Shown: positions 48,260-55,956 of the stretch, piece by piece
How positions within the stretch are numbered: the first letter of the stretch is position 1
How the letters are laid out: each line of letters opens with the position of its first letter
Assembly (NCBI GenBank): GCA_919902515.1
Contig: CAKKRD010000017.1
Span: 1-60,044, forward strand
Direction of reading: 5' to 3'
Length of the DNA: 60,044 nucleotides
From: Nitrosomonadaceae bacterium
Lineage (GTDB): Bacteria > Pseudomonadota > Gammaproteobacteria > Burkholderiales > Nitrosomonadaceae
Position numbers and translations under genes: made by a program
Notes under the pieces: model-generated
Databases searched by the model: none
What the model was told of the DNA's origin: nothing
The model's input: only the letters and a program-made list of their open reading frames with translations

Positions 48260-49594
48260 ATGGCCCGGCATCGACATGCCTCTCTAGCAACTGCTGCATG
48301 GAGGTATGCGCTTTGTAGCTGTGTGTGCGTGGCACTCTTCTCCGCTGGGGCGAATCCTGCATCGGCTCAGGACACGAAAACGCTCACGCGACTGCATGAT
48401 CCCGTAATCGTGAAGACCGCTCTGCTGATGGGACTCCCGGCAAAAGACACGCTCGGCTACCGGCTCTACAGCATCCAGCGCGGTCAACTCTCCCCCATTC
48501 CTTTCCAGTTCGACGAAAGGAACAGCGCAGATGACATCGTCTTCAGTAATGCCGGGGCCAGTGGCGGGTTTCGATTCGACGAAAACGATGAGCTGGTCTT
48601 CATGGCCAAGGATACTGGAGATCGGATGGCAGCGGGATTGTTGCCGGCCTCGCACGATACCGCAGTCGAGATCGAGGTAGCCGATTCCGTGGATGGAGGA
48701 CGCGGCTGGGCGTACTTGCTGCACTTCTCTGAGCATATTCCCCCGCTCTCGCCAGTCACCTATGCGACGTTCGATGCTGAAACCAACCAAGCTCGGGCGT
48801 TGTATTACACGGTGGACTATTATCACGGACGCAACTTCTCTACGGGTCTGCGTATCACGCCCGTGGCAGGCGGCACGGGCGAGAACATCCTCGACCGAAT
48901 GAAACTGCGCGTGCATCCCACGTTCTCGGTGCTCTTGACGACTTGGAGCCCCCTGTTCACCGAAGAAGACTTCTCCGTCCGGATCGACGGAATCAGGAAT
49001 GGCCCGGTTCGGGCCATTCGCCGAGTCCGTCAATGGCTTGACCTCGGCCAATTCTTCCCGGATATGCCGGGCGGGACGGCCTATACCTACTACTACTTCA
49101 GCTCGTTCGTGACGCCGTCAACGTTTTCAGCGCCGTGGCTGGTCGTGAAGGCTCTGCGCAGTTTCGAGTTTACTACCGAGAATGAAATCCACGGCAGCAC
49201 GATCGAGATGACTTATCGGGACGCGGTGAACCCGCGCAACCTGACATTTTCCGGTAAAAAGAACGGAACGGAGGTGGTCACAAGCAAAGATCACGAGTGG
49301 TATGTCGTCAGCGGAAAACAGGGCACATACCTGCAGGCCTTCGTGATTCCGGAGCAATGGAAGGATTGGGGGATTGTCCGTGGGACTGTCATTCGTTCTG
49401 AACCACCGGCAACCGGGTACAGTCTGCTGAACATGACCAATCTGCGCGAGCCGGGAGACTATAAAATGAACCTGATCTCCGTGATCTTGCCCCGACCATA
49501 CCAGACTGGGGATGAGGCACAGTCGTTGGCGATGCTCCAGCGGCCACTGCAGGTCGAGGTTAAGACAGTCCGGATTCCAGCCATGGAGAAATAG
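48260..49594 (+). CDS. Orphan secreted protein between globin repeats
   Basis: The protein has 444 residues from the ATG at 48260; a TTG 14 codons earlier is possible. A Sec signal is seen (hydrophobic ALCSCVCVALFSAGA, cleavage near ASA-Q). The mature chain is rich in aromatic and beta-forming residues, without Cys pairs, membrane helix or known catalytic motif. Short blocks such as PFQFDERN, FRFDENDELVFMAKD and TYYYFSSFVTP look conserved-like. I do not recognise a family. The stop codon directly abuts repeat copy 2, and the gene is bracketed by globin 3' repeats, pointing to acquisition as a cassette. It is probably periplasmic or surface-exposed. Confidence 0.75.
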   Translation: MARHRHASLATAAWRYALCSCVCVALFSAGANPASAQDTKTLTRLHDPVIVKTALLMGLPAKDTLGYRLYSIQRGQLSPIPFQFDERNSADDIVFSNAGASGGFRFDENDELVFMAKDTGDRMAAGLLPASHDTAVEIEVADSVDGGRGWAYLLHFSEHIPPLSPVTYATFDAETNQARALYYTVDYYHGRNFSTGLRITPVAGGTGENILDRMKLRVHPTFSVLLTTWSPLFTEEDFSVRIDGIRNGPVRAIRRVRQWLDLGQFFPDMPGGTAYTYYYFSSFVTPSTFSAPWLVVKALRSFEFTTENEIHGSTIEMTYRDAVNPRNLTFSGKKNGTEVVTSKDHEWYVVSGKQGTYLQAFVIPEQWKDWGIVRGTVIRSEPPATGYSLLNMTNLREPGDYKMNLISVILPRPYQTGDEAQSLAMLQRPLQVEVKTVRIPAMEK

Positions 49595-49699
49595 CTGCAC
49601 ACGAATTCGCTGGCCTATCGCATCGCGAGCAGGTTGTGGATGGCATACCAGATGGAACGCTACCCTGATAAACCGTTGATGGAACTGCAGGAAGTGTAG
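49595..49699 (+). pseudogene. Globin 3' repeat, copy 2
   Basis: This fragment reads LHTNSLAYRIASRLWMAYQM and on to the same stop as trHb3, with most differences silent (CCC/CCT, GAC/GAT, AAG/AAA). The coding-type divergence shows that it descends from a working globin gene rather than from a recent slip. It has no start or upstream part. It begins at the base after the preceding stop codon. Confidence 0.85.
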
Positions 49700-49837
49700 T
49701 CTGTTCAGTTGCGGTGTCCCCGTCAGCACAATAACGGAGAAGTCATCGGTCCCGCCGCCATGCCGCGCGGCTTTGAAGGCATTCAGAAAATCCACCCCCG
49801 AGTCCTTGGCAAAGAGCGCAGTAGTCTCCCTCATCAT

Positions 49838-50359
49838 TCAATACTGATACGGCTGAATAAACTCTTTGTATCGACCACGTGAAGGATGCATCCTGGTCTT
49901 GAATAGCGTCTTTTGCTTCATCTCCCCAAGAAGGCCAAGAACAAACGCTTTGCGCTCTTCAAAACGATTTCCAGAACCCCACGCCAGAATGACAATATCG
50001 GACTCATACAGAGCGTCCTTGATTGCAACATCATTGAGCATACCAATTTCGTGTGGCAAACCTTGAAAATGATTGGTCTGAATACGCGCGAACTGATTAA
50101 CAACAATCAGCCGGCACACCCCTTCAAATTCCGCCAGTCCTTTCTTGAATACCACTTTCTCCATAAATTGAACCGACTTGTCTGCCACGTCTGCCCCGGC
50201 ATAACTTGGGTTTTGCATCACTACACAGGCCGTTTTTCCATTAGGCAGAGCATCTTTCAAAACGATTTCCAGCCGGTAGCGATAGCGCATATCGTTTTCC
50301 CAGGAGAACTGCGCAGTCACTTCCACGCCTTCAATGTGTTCGTAGATCATTGTCTTCAC
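49838..50359 (-). CDS. DUF1643-like protein
   Basis: This 173-residue protein resembles DUF1643: ACVVMQNPSYAGADVADKS (about 44-62, the MLNPSxA-type motif), VCRLIVVNQFARIQT (about 81) and DIVILAWGSGNRF (about 125). Biochemical role is unknown for the family; it is often found on mobile DNA. The stop TGA is directly followed by ATGATG of a short minus-strand reading frame of about 46 codons, which then runs antisense into repeat copy 2, perhaps a truncated partner gene. Confidence 0.7.
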   Translation of the reverse strand: MKTMIYEHIEGVEVTAQFSWENDMRYRYRLEIVLKDALPNGKTACVVMQNPSYAGADVADKSVQFMEKVVFKKGLAEFEGVCRLIVVNQFARIQTNHFQGLPHEIGMLNDVAIKDALYESDIVILAWGSGNRFEERKAFVLGLLGEMKQKTLFKTRMHPSRGRYKEFIQPYQY

Positions 50360-50455
50360 CTTTTTACAGATAGATGAGTAGAATTGCGTCCATTCGCGTC
50401 ATACTGCGTCGCAGCCGAAATGTATATTGGTTTTTCGGCTGGACACCCTGACGCC

Positions 50456-51496
50456 ATGAACACAATATCCAATCCATCGAGCGACATCATGCAATCTCAG
50501 AACGACACGCAACTACGCCAATGGGCGATGCTCCGGCGCATCCCACAACATCCGCGCCAGATAACCGCACGGGAACTCACCGAGCGTTTGGGATCGGAAG
50601 GCTTTGAGGTCAGCAAGCGCACCGTGGAGCGTGATCTGCTGTCGCTTTCTGCAATCTTCCCATTGCTTTCCAACGAGCGCTCACGCCCTTATGGATGGAG
50701 TTGGAGTAAAGATGCCGAGGCGTTTGCCTTACCCACCATGTCGCCGTTACAAGCTTTGACGCTGGAGCTTGCACATGATCATTTAGCAACTCTGTTACCT
50801 GCCAGCTTGCTGGAAACACTTGCCCCGTATTTCAAATGTGCTGATGGCGTGTTATCCAGTGGCGAAGGCGTGAAGAAACTGGCGAGCTGGCGTAAAAAGG
50901 TTGCCATCGTGCCGCCTAACCAGCCTTTGATCCCGCCGGACTACCCCGAAGCAATCATTGAAGCGGTTCATTCCGCCTTGCTGACCGAGCAACAATTGGA
51001 AATCAGTTACACCTCACGCGAGCAAGGTGAAATCAAAACCTATCCTGTTCATCCACTGGGGATTGTGCAACGCGGCGCAGTTACCTATCTGGTTGCCACG
51101 TTATATGGCTACACGGACATTCGCCTGCTCGCTGTGCACCGCATCCAGTCGGCGCAAGTATTGGATCAGTCTGCCAAGACACCGAAAACATTTGATCTGG
51201 CGAAATACATCCGCCAAGGTGCATTTGGCTTTGAAGAAAATGGTGAAATCAAACTGGTGGTGCGCTTCACCGCACCCGCCGTCGAACATCTGCGGGAAAC
51301 GCCGCTATCGCTTGATCAGCAAATGGAATCAGACCAATCAGACTGGGTGCGCTTGCAAGCCACCGTGCCGGACACGGCACAATTACGTTGGTGGTTGTTG
51401 GGTTTTGGGGATCAGGTGGAAGTGCTGGAGCCTTTATCTTTGCGGGAAGAGTTTGTAAATATGACTCAATCGCTACATGGCATTTACCATAGGTAG
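50456..51496 (+). CDS. WYL-domain transcriptional regulator
   Basis: It has 346 residues from the Met of NTISNPSS; a later Met (50489, QSQNDTQ) is equally plausible. An N-terminal winged helix (about 15-75, LTERLGSEGFEVSKRTVERDL) is followed by a WYL Sm-fold domain (about 165-240, HPLGIVQRGAVTYLVATLYG; Trp of WYL replaced by Thr) and a C-terminal WCX domain. Such ligand-sensing regulators often control phage defence loci (CapW/BrxR types). It lies upstream of the Nmad operon and is divergent from the DUF1643 gene. Confidence 0.88.
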   Translation: MNTISNPSSDIMQSQNDTQLRQWAMLRRIPQHPRQITARELTERLGSEGFEVSKRTVERDLLSLSAIFPLLSNERSRPYGWSWSKDAEAFALPTMSPLQALTLELAHDHLATLLPASLLETLAPYFKCADGVLSSGEGVKKLASWRKKVAIVPPNQPLIPPDYPEAIIEAVHSALLTEQQLEISYTSREQGEIKTYPVHPLGIVQRGAVTYLVATLYGYTDIRLLAVHRIQSAQVLDQSAKTPKTFDLAKYIRQGAFGFEENGEIKLVVRFTAPAVEHLRETPLSLDQQMESDQSDWVRLQATVPDTAQLRWWLLGFGDQVEVLEPLSLREEFVNMTQSLHGIYHR

Positions 51497-51597
51497 ATAC
51501 CAAACGGCCCTACTGAGGGCGATTCTGCCGCCACCATCATAGCCATCAAGCCCTCTGAGCATTTCTTTCGCAAAGATCCTCGACAATCATATTCGCT

Positions 51598-51762
51598 TCA
51601 ACTCGGAATTTTATTTTTTATCTTTCCTACTGTTCCACACGTTGGACATTTGTCAACTCGGTTGTGTCCTTCCTTTAACTTGCAATGCGCGCAAAAAAAG
51701 GACTTGCAGGCTTCACAAAGTCTCCAGCCTGTGTCAGTTCTACATTTAGGACATGCTGCCAT
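51598..51762 (-). CDS. 54-aa protein with four CxxC zinc motifs
   Basis: A short minus-strand gene with a strong ribosome site (AAGGAGATACCA before ATG). The 54 residues contain CPKC (4-7), CEAC (16-19), CAHC (24-27) and CPTC (39-42), spaced as two zinc ribbons or one treble-clef-like pair. His26 and His33 are extra candidate ligands, and the tail is Lys-rich (GKIKNKIPS). It is divergent from the ORF140-Nmad operon and shares its 221-bp control region. DNA or RNA binding, or a role as an adaptor, is inferred. Confidence 0.75.
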   Translation of the reverse strand: MAACPKCRTDTGWRLCEACKSFFCAHCKLKEGHNRVDKCPTCGTVGKIKNKIPS

Positions 51763-51814
51763 TGGTATCTCCTTCCAATATGATTAGGTGTGTGCTCCAA
51801 AGTCATCAGCTCAG

Positions 51815-51832
51815 GATTTACCATTGTAAATC
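51815..51832. promoter_or_regulatory. Operator-like palindrome
   Basis: GATTTACCATTGTAAATC is a perfect 7-bp inverted repeat with a 4-bp centre, placed between the divergent zinc-protein gene and the Nmad operon. A weaker GTGTA/TACAC pair lies at 51859-51877. The nearby WYL regulator is the obvious candidate to bind. The rest of 51763-51983 holds no gene. Confidence 0.5.
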
Positions 51833-51983
51833 TCTCAGGTGTCTCGTAGTGGTCGAAAGTGTATGCTTCATTTACACAAGCTGCAATCCGGGATATGTAG
51901 ATATTTAGAGTTCAGAATATGGTTGAGCGGCAAGGCGTACGGAAAATGCAATATCAGGCAATAACAACAAACGGGGGTAAATT

Positions 51984-52406
51984 ATGGTGATGGAGATTGC
52001 GGGAATTCAGTTAGTCGATGGCGGCGCTTTCGAGGGCTATTCCAACTGGGTGGGCAAAGAAGAGCTTAAAAATGAAAACACTTTGGAAATAACAGCCAGA
52101 CCATCTAATGGCAAGCAATATCGGTATGCTGAAAATAAGAATATTGAACAAATTCTGTACGACATCGAATTACGCGATATTGACTACGACCTCGCATTTG
52201 ACCCGAGCAGCAAAGTTGATCTTGCCCTGCATGAATTGAACAAAACGAAAGCTGAATGGGTAATCGGCATAGTTCGCAAGTTGCAATCACCAGATAAAAT
52301 CCAAGCCGAACTTGCAAAGACCAAGTGGGTAATCAGTCGCATTTCAGAGCCATATCCTCTAGATATGCACAATCAGCAGCAGGATGATGATGGTCGTCCG
52401 GCATGA
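51984..52406 (+). CDS. Unknown first gene of the Nmad operon
   Basis: This soluble protein has 140 residues, is acidic and has no signal peptide. There is no recognisable catalytic motif; the C-terminal half looks helical (VDLALHELNKTKAEWVIGIV) and the tail is Gln/Asp-rich. The ATG follows a GGGGG ribosome site. The stop overlaps the next ATG as ATGA, showing translational coupling to the Nmad3-like gene, so a shared complex is likely. Base composition is visibly AT-richer than the housekeeping genes. Confidence 0.7.
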   Translation: MVMEIAGIQLVDGGAFEGYSNWVGKEELKNENTLEITARPSNGKQYRYAENKNIEQILYDIELRDIDYDLAFDPSSKVDLALHELNKTKAEWVIGIVRKLQSPDKIQAELAKTKWVISRISEPYPLDMHNQQQDDDGRPA

Positions 52407-53149
52407 AAGGCTTACTGCTTCGCGTTGGAATTGACCAGACCTTTGGGCAATACAATGCGCCCATAAATCCCCTTACAAATGATTATTTATACATGCCTAT
52501 TCCTCAAGGCCAAGGCAAAGATGATCCTCAGCAGACATTTCGGCAGGGCATGCAGACGACTTATGCTCAGATGGATACCCACTTTAGTAAATTTGCTGAG
52601 CGGAATGCTATACAACTGGCATTTCCAGAGCACCTTAGGTCAATAGGTTGCCATCTTGATCCTGACTTTGAAAATCTAACCTACGGCGACCAAGCAACAG
52701 GAAGGGGGTATCGTGTTGGGGAGCTTGATGCGGGCGATTTCATTGCATTTTTCGCGAGTTTCCGACCAGTCATACCTTGTGACCATGTGCTTGTGTACGC
52801 GTTATATGGGATTTTCTTCATTGGCGAAATTCAAAAAGCGAAGGATGTTCCTCCTGACCAATGGCATGTCAACGCACACACTCGAATACAAAAGATGAAT
52901 GACGAGCACCTAATAGTATTTGCGGACAAGTCACGTTCCGGTAGGTTTCATCATGCTATTCCAATCGGCGAGAACAGGAATGGGGCATATCGCGTAACAA
53001 ATAAAATTCTTGACGCGTGGGGCGACATTAAGGTCAAGGACGGCTTCATTCAAAGGAGCGTTTGCCCACCTTGGTTCACTAAACCAGAGCAGTTCCTTAA
53101 ATGGCTCGACTTCCAGCAAGTCAAGCTTATCAATAACAATTGGGGATAG
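52403..53149 (+). CDS. Nmad3-like putative nucleotide-modification protein
   Basis: It has 248 residues. The start (KGLLLRVGIDQTFGQYNAP, then a YMPIPQG block at about 30-36) and the mid-region DFIAFFASFRP and YGIFFIGEIQ fit my memory of the Nmad3 domain, named in comparative work on DNA base modification systems. No biochemical activity is established. ATGA overlap with the upstream gene and an 8-bp gap to the next Nmad2-like gene show one operon. A search against Pfam is needed for certainty. Low GC suggests transfer. Confidence 0.55.
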   Translation: MKGLLLRVGIDQTFGQYNAPINPLTNDYLYMPIPQGQGKDDPQQTFRQGMQTTYAQMDTHFSKFAERNAIQLAFPEHLRSIGCHLDPDFENLTYGDQATGRGYRVGELDAGDFIAFFASFRPVIPCDHVLVYALYGIFFIGEIQKAKDVPPDQWHVNAHTRIQKMNDEHLIVFADKSRSGRFHHAIPIGENRNGAYRVTNKILDAWGDIKVKDGFIQRSVCPPWFTKPEQFLKWLDFQQVKLINNNWG

Positions 53150-53157
53150 GAAATATA

Positions 53158-53865
53158 ATGGATGAGCTTAAGAAGATTGAAAAACGACTTTTCACCTACA
53201 AGGTCGCGCATGATGGTGGCAGTGCGCCTAATCCATACGGTAAAGTTTGTACGCTTGCTATTTGCAAACCCAGAATTAGAAGTGTTGCAGATCAGGGAGA
53301 TGTCGTTGTTGGATTTGGCTGCAAAGAAGATTCTCTTCGCATTGTGTACTGCATGGTAGTTGATAAAAGTCTGACATGGGAGGAATACATTAAACGATGC
53401 AATTCAAATGATTCAGATTCCATTAAGGGAAAGATTCCAAATGGCAAAAAGGATCAAGGTGATTGCATTTGGTACGATTCGAACATATATTCAAAGGCTC
53501 GTGAATCATGGTCGAATCACGACGGACCCGAGGATTTTGACAGAGATGTTACGACTGGAAAGAAGGTGCTAATTGGCAGTACGTTTTGGTACTTTGGATC
53601 GGGCAGTCAAACCTCAATCGAAATAGAGAACGATGATTTAAAACTCATCGTTCCTCGCGCACAAGGGCATCGTTCAAACTTGAATATGAATTTTCGTGAC
53701 AAGTTCGTTGAGTTTTTTAACAAGCAGCTTATTGAAAAGAAGGTCACCAAACCCGGATTGCATGGGATCCCTACGATAGCGCCAGAGACAGCCGATGAAC
53801 GTACCTGTTCGAGTTGTCGGGCAGCAGAAAAAGAATCGGACTTGATCGGTGAGGAATTGGATTAA
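53158..53865 (+). CDS. Nmad2-like putative nucleotide-modification protein
   Basis: It has 235 residues from the ATG behind GATAGG; a TTG six codons earlier overlaps the previous stop. The block HDGGSAPNPYGKVCTLAICK followed by PRIRSVADQGDVVVG (about 18-52), then VYCMVV and GKKVLIGSTFWYFGSGS (about 135-152), matches the Nmad2 domain pattern. A C-terminal extension has a CxxC (TCSSC) absent from the core. The family co-occurs with DNA base modification and restriction genes, but its reaction is unknown. It is last in the three-gene set. Confidence 0.65.
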   Translation: MDELKKIEKRLFTYKVAHDGGSAPNPYGKVCTLAICKPRIRSVADQGDVVVGFGCKEDSLRIVYCMVVDKSLTWEEYIKRCNSNDSDSIKGKIPNGKKDQGDCIWYDSNIYSKARESWSNHDGPEDFDRDVTTGKKVLIGSTFWYFGSGSQTSIEIENDDLKLIVPRAQGHRSNLNMNFRDKFVEFFNKQLIEKKVTKPGLHGIPTIAPETADERTCSSCRAAEKESDLIGEELD

Positions 53866-53913
53866 TAAACCTCGGCGGGAAGACTCATTTCACCAACTAC
53901 CGCACCCAATGTA

Positions 53914-54150
53914 ATGAACCCCGAAAATACAGAAAAACTCCTTACCGCCTACCCGTTGCTCTACCGTGAGTTGAGGGAGCGGAGTTTCGAGTGTGGCGAC
54001 GGTTGGTTCGATTTGGTCTGGCAGTTGTCCGCAGAAATCGGATCGGCAGCTCATCTTGCAGGCATTCCAAAAACCGCCGAGGCTTGGCCTTCCGTAAGAA
54101 TACTCAAGCAAAAAGCTGGCACGCTGCGGGTGCAGTTCGATACGGCATAA
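53914..54150 (+). pseudogene. Small conserved protein, probably truncated
   Basis: The 78 residues contain FECGDGWFDLVWQLSAEI and GIPKTAEAWPSVRILKQKAG, a pattern I know from short phage/plasmid-associated proteins that normally continue with a TLRFY-type strand and a Cys-containing end. Here the frame stops right after GTLRVQFDTA, where glycosylase-like sequence begins in another frame. Truncation by deletion is inferred. No clear ribosome site. Confidence 0.5.
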
Positions 54151-54152
54151 AC

Positions 54153-54410
54153 CTCAATTACAACGAACTCCCCGCATCGGCGCTGGAAGTGGTCGAGCGC
54201 AATTTTCTCCAGGAAATGGAAATTGTCCAACCCACACATGTCATTTCATTGGGTGAAGTCGTGCAGCAAACCGTGCGCAAATTGCTTCCAGCGAGTGTTG
54301 ATTGCTCGATGCGCTTGCCACATCCATCATGGATCACGACCTATCGTGGCAAAGAAATGGATGAGTGGGCAGCGCGCTACCTGGCGGTGCTGGAAAAGTT
54401 TCGGCAGTAA
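54153..54410 (+). pseudogene. Uracil-DNA-glycosylase-like C-terminal fragment
   Basis: The frame reads NLNYNELPASALEVVERNFL, then PTHVISLGEVVQQTV and RLPHPSWITTYRGKEMDEW to a stop at 54410. The P-x-HVI-x-LG core followed by a (L)PHPS loop resembles the second half of UDG-superfamily proteins. The catalytic N-terminal half and a start are missing. It abuts the truncated 78-aa gene, marking a deletion joint near 54150. Confidence 0.45.
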
Positions 54411-54453
54411 CAATGAGCGTAATATCCACAACTCACCCAGACTCAATCACACC

Positions 54454-55932
54454 ATGAACAACATACAAACAAAACGTCACGGCCTTTCCAAATCGCGTCT
54501 CTTGCTGCATCGCCAATGCCCGAAACGGCTGTGGCTGAAAGTTTACCACCCTGAATTGGAAGAAATAGACAACGGCAACCAGGCCCGTTTCGCAACGGGC
54601 ACTTATGTCGGCGAAGTGGCGCAGCAGCTTTATCCTGATGGCGTGTTGATCGATGGCGATGATCTTGGTCAAGCCATGATTGATACCAAGGAAATTCTGA
54701 CCGGTGAAAAACGCCCGATTTTTGAAGCGACGTTTCAATCCGATGGGCTGCTGATTCGTGCCGATCTTTTGCTACCTGACCGCGATGGCTTTCGCATGGT
54801 GGAAGTCAAGTCATCCACCAGCGTTAAGGATTACCACCTGACCGATGCGGCTATTCAAAGCTGGGTTGCGGAGCAGGCCAAGCTACCGTTGACCAGCGTG
54901 GAAATTGCACATATCGACAATTCATTCGTCTATCCCGGCGGCGGTGATTACCACGGGTTGTTCCACCACGCTGACATCAGCGAACAAATTTCAGGCATGA
55001 AAGCAGAGGTTCCTGATTGGATCAACGCCGCGCGCAAAACCTTATCCGGTGAGGAACCGTGCATTGCTCCTGGCGCTCAATGTGACACGCCGTTTGAGTG
55101 CCCCTTTTTTGGGTACTGCGCACCGACTGTTAAGACCGAAGATGAATATCCGCCTGAAGTCATGCCATATGGCCGTGCGTTGGCTGCCACTTTGCGCGAT
55201 GAGGGATACACCGACTTGCGCGATGTGCCTGAAGAACGTCTGGACAACCCGAGACATCAGCGCGTCTGGCGTGTGTCAAAAAGCGGCCAGGCTGAACTGA
55301 ACTCAGAGGCTGGAAAGATTATTGCCGCTCTTCCTTACCCGCGCTATTACATCGACTTTGAGACCATCAACCCTGCCGTGCCGGTTTGGGCAGGCACACG
55401 ACCCTATATGCAAGTGCCATTCCAGTGGTCATGCCATACCGAAGCAGCCAAAGGAGTGATGACGCATTGTGCATTTTTAGCCGATGGGCAAAGTGATCCG
55501 CGCCGATCTTTTGCTGAAAGCCTGATTAACGTGGCTGGTACTGACGGCCCGATCTTTGTTTACTACGCTCCGTTTGAACGAAGCCGAATGCAGGAGCTTG
55601 CGGACTATTACCCTGATCTCGCACCCGCGTTACGAGCCGCGGTTGTTCGCATCGTTGATTTGTATCCAATTGCAAGGGATTACTACTACCACCCTGCAAT
55701 GTGCGGCTCGTGGTCTCTCAAGGCTGTGTTGCCGACGATTGCGCCAGACTTGGCGTATGACAATTTGGAAGTGGCGAATGGCGGCATGGCGCAGGAAGCC
55801 TTTGCCGAAATCATGCAACCCGAAACCTTGCCAGAACGCCGCCAGCAATTACACAATGCTCTGCTGTTGTATTGCGAACGGGATACGGTCGCGATGGTGC
55901 GGATTGCACATTATTTTGAGGGTAGTGCTTGA
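54454..55932 (+). CDS. DUF2779 nuclease: Cas4-like plus DEDD exonuclease
   Basis: It has 492 residues from the Met of NNIQTKRHG; the longer frame overlaps the glycosylase fragment and is not homologous. The N-terminal PD-(D/E)xK module has Asp104 and Glu117-x-Lys119 (RADLLL, EVKSS). It is bracketed by Cys22 and Cys203/210/216/222 as in iron-sulfur Cas4/AddB nucleases. The C-terminal DUF2779 part holds DFE (Asp301, Glu303), Asp401 in VDLY and Asp475 in CERDT, a full DEDD exonuclease set. A two-activity DNA or RNA nuclease is inferred. It stands within the accessory island. Confidence 0.82.
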   Translation: MNNIQTKRHGLSKSRLLLHRQCPKRLWLKVYHPELEEIDNGNQARFATGTYVGEVAQQLYPDGVLIDGDDLGQAMIDTKEILTGEKRPIFEATFQSDGLLIRADLLLPDRDGFRMVEVKSSTSVKDYHLTDAAIQSWVAEQAKLPLTSVEIAHIDNSFVYPGGGDYHGLFHHADISEQISGMKAEVPDWINAARKTLSGEEPCIAPGAQCDTPFECPFFGYCAPTVKTEDEYPPEVMPYGRALAATLRDEGYTDLRDVPEERLDNPRHQRVWRVSKSGQAELNSEAGKIIAALPYPRYYIDFETINPAVPVWAGTRPYMQVPFQWSCHTEAAKGVMTHCAFLADGQSDPRRSFAESLINVAGTDGPIFVYYAPFERSRMQELADYYPDLAPALRAAVVRIVDLYPIARDYYYHPAMCGSWSLKAVLPTIAPDLAYDNLEVANGGMAQEAFAEIMQPETLPERRQQLHNALLLYCERDTVAMVRIAHYFEGSA

Positions 55933-55956
55933 ATATAGCCTGAAAAATCCTCCTAA

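Noticed and set aside
49127-49699. Main part of a 236-codon minus-strand frame
   Set aside because: Antisense to the secreted protein and the globin repeat; only the first 46 codons (49700-49837) could be original.
54223-54453. N-terminal extension of the DUF2779 gene
   Set aside because: It is an out-of-frame reading of the glycosylase-like fragment; the family starts near the ATG at 54454.
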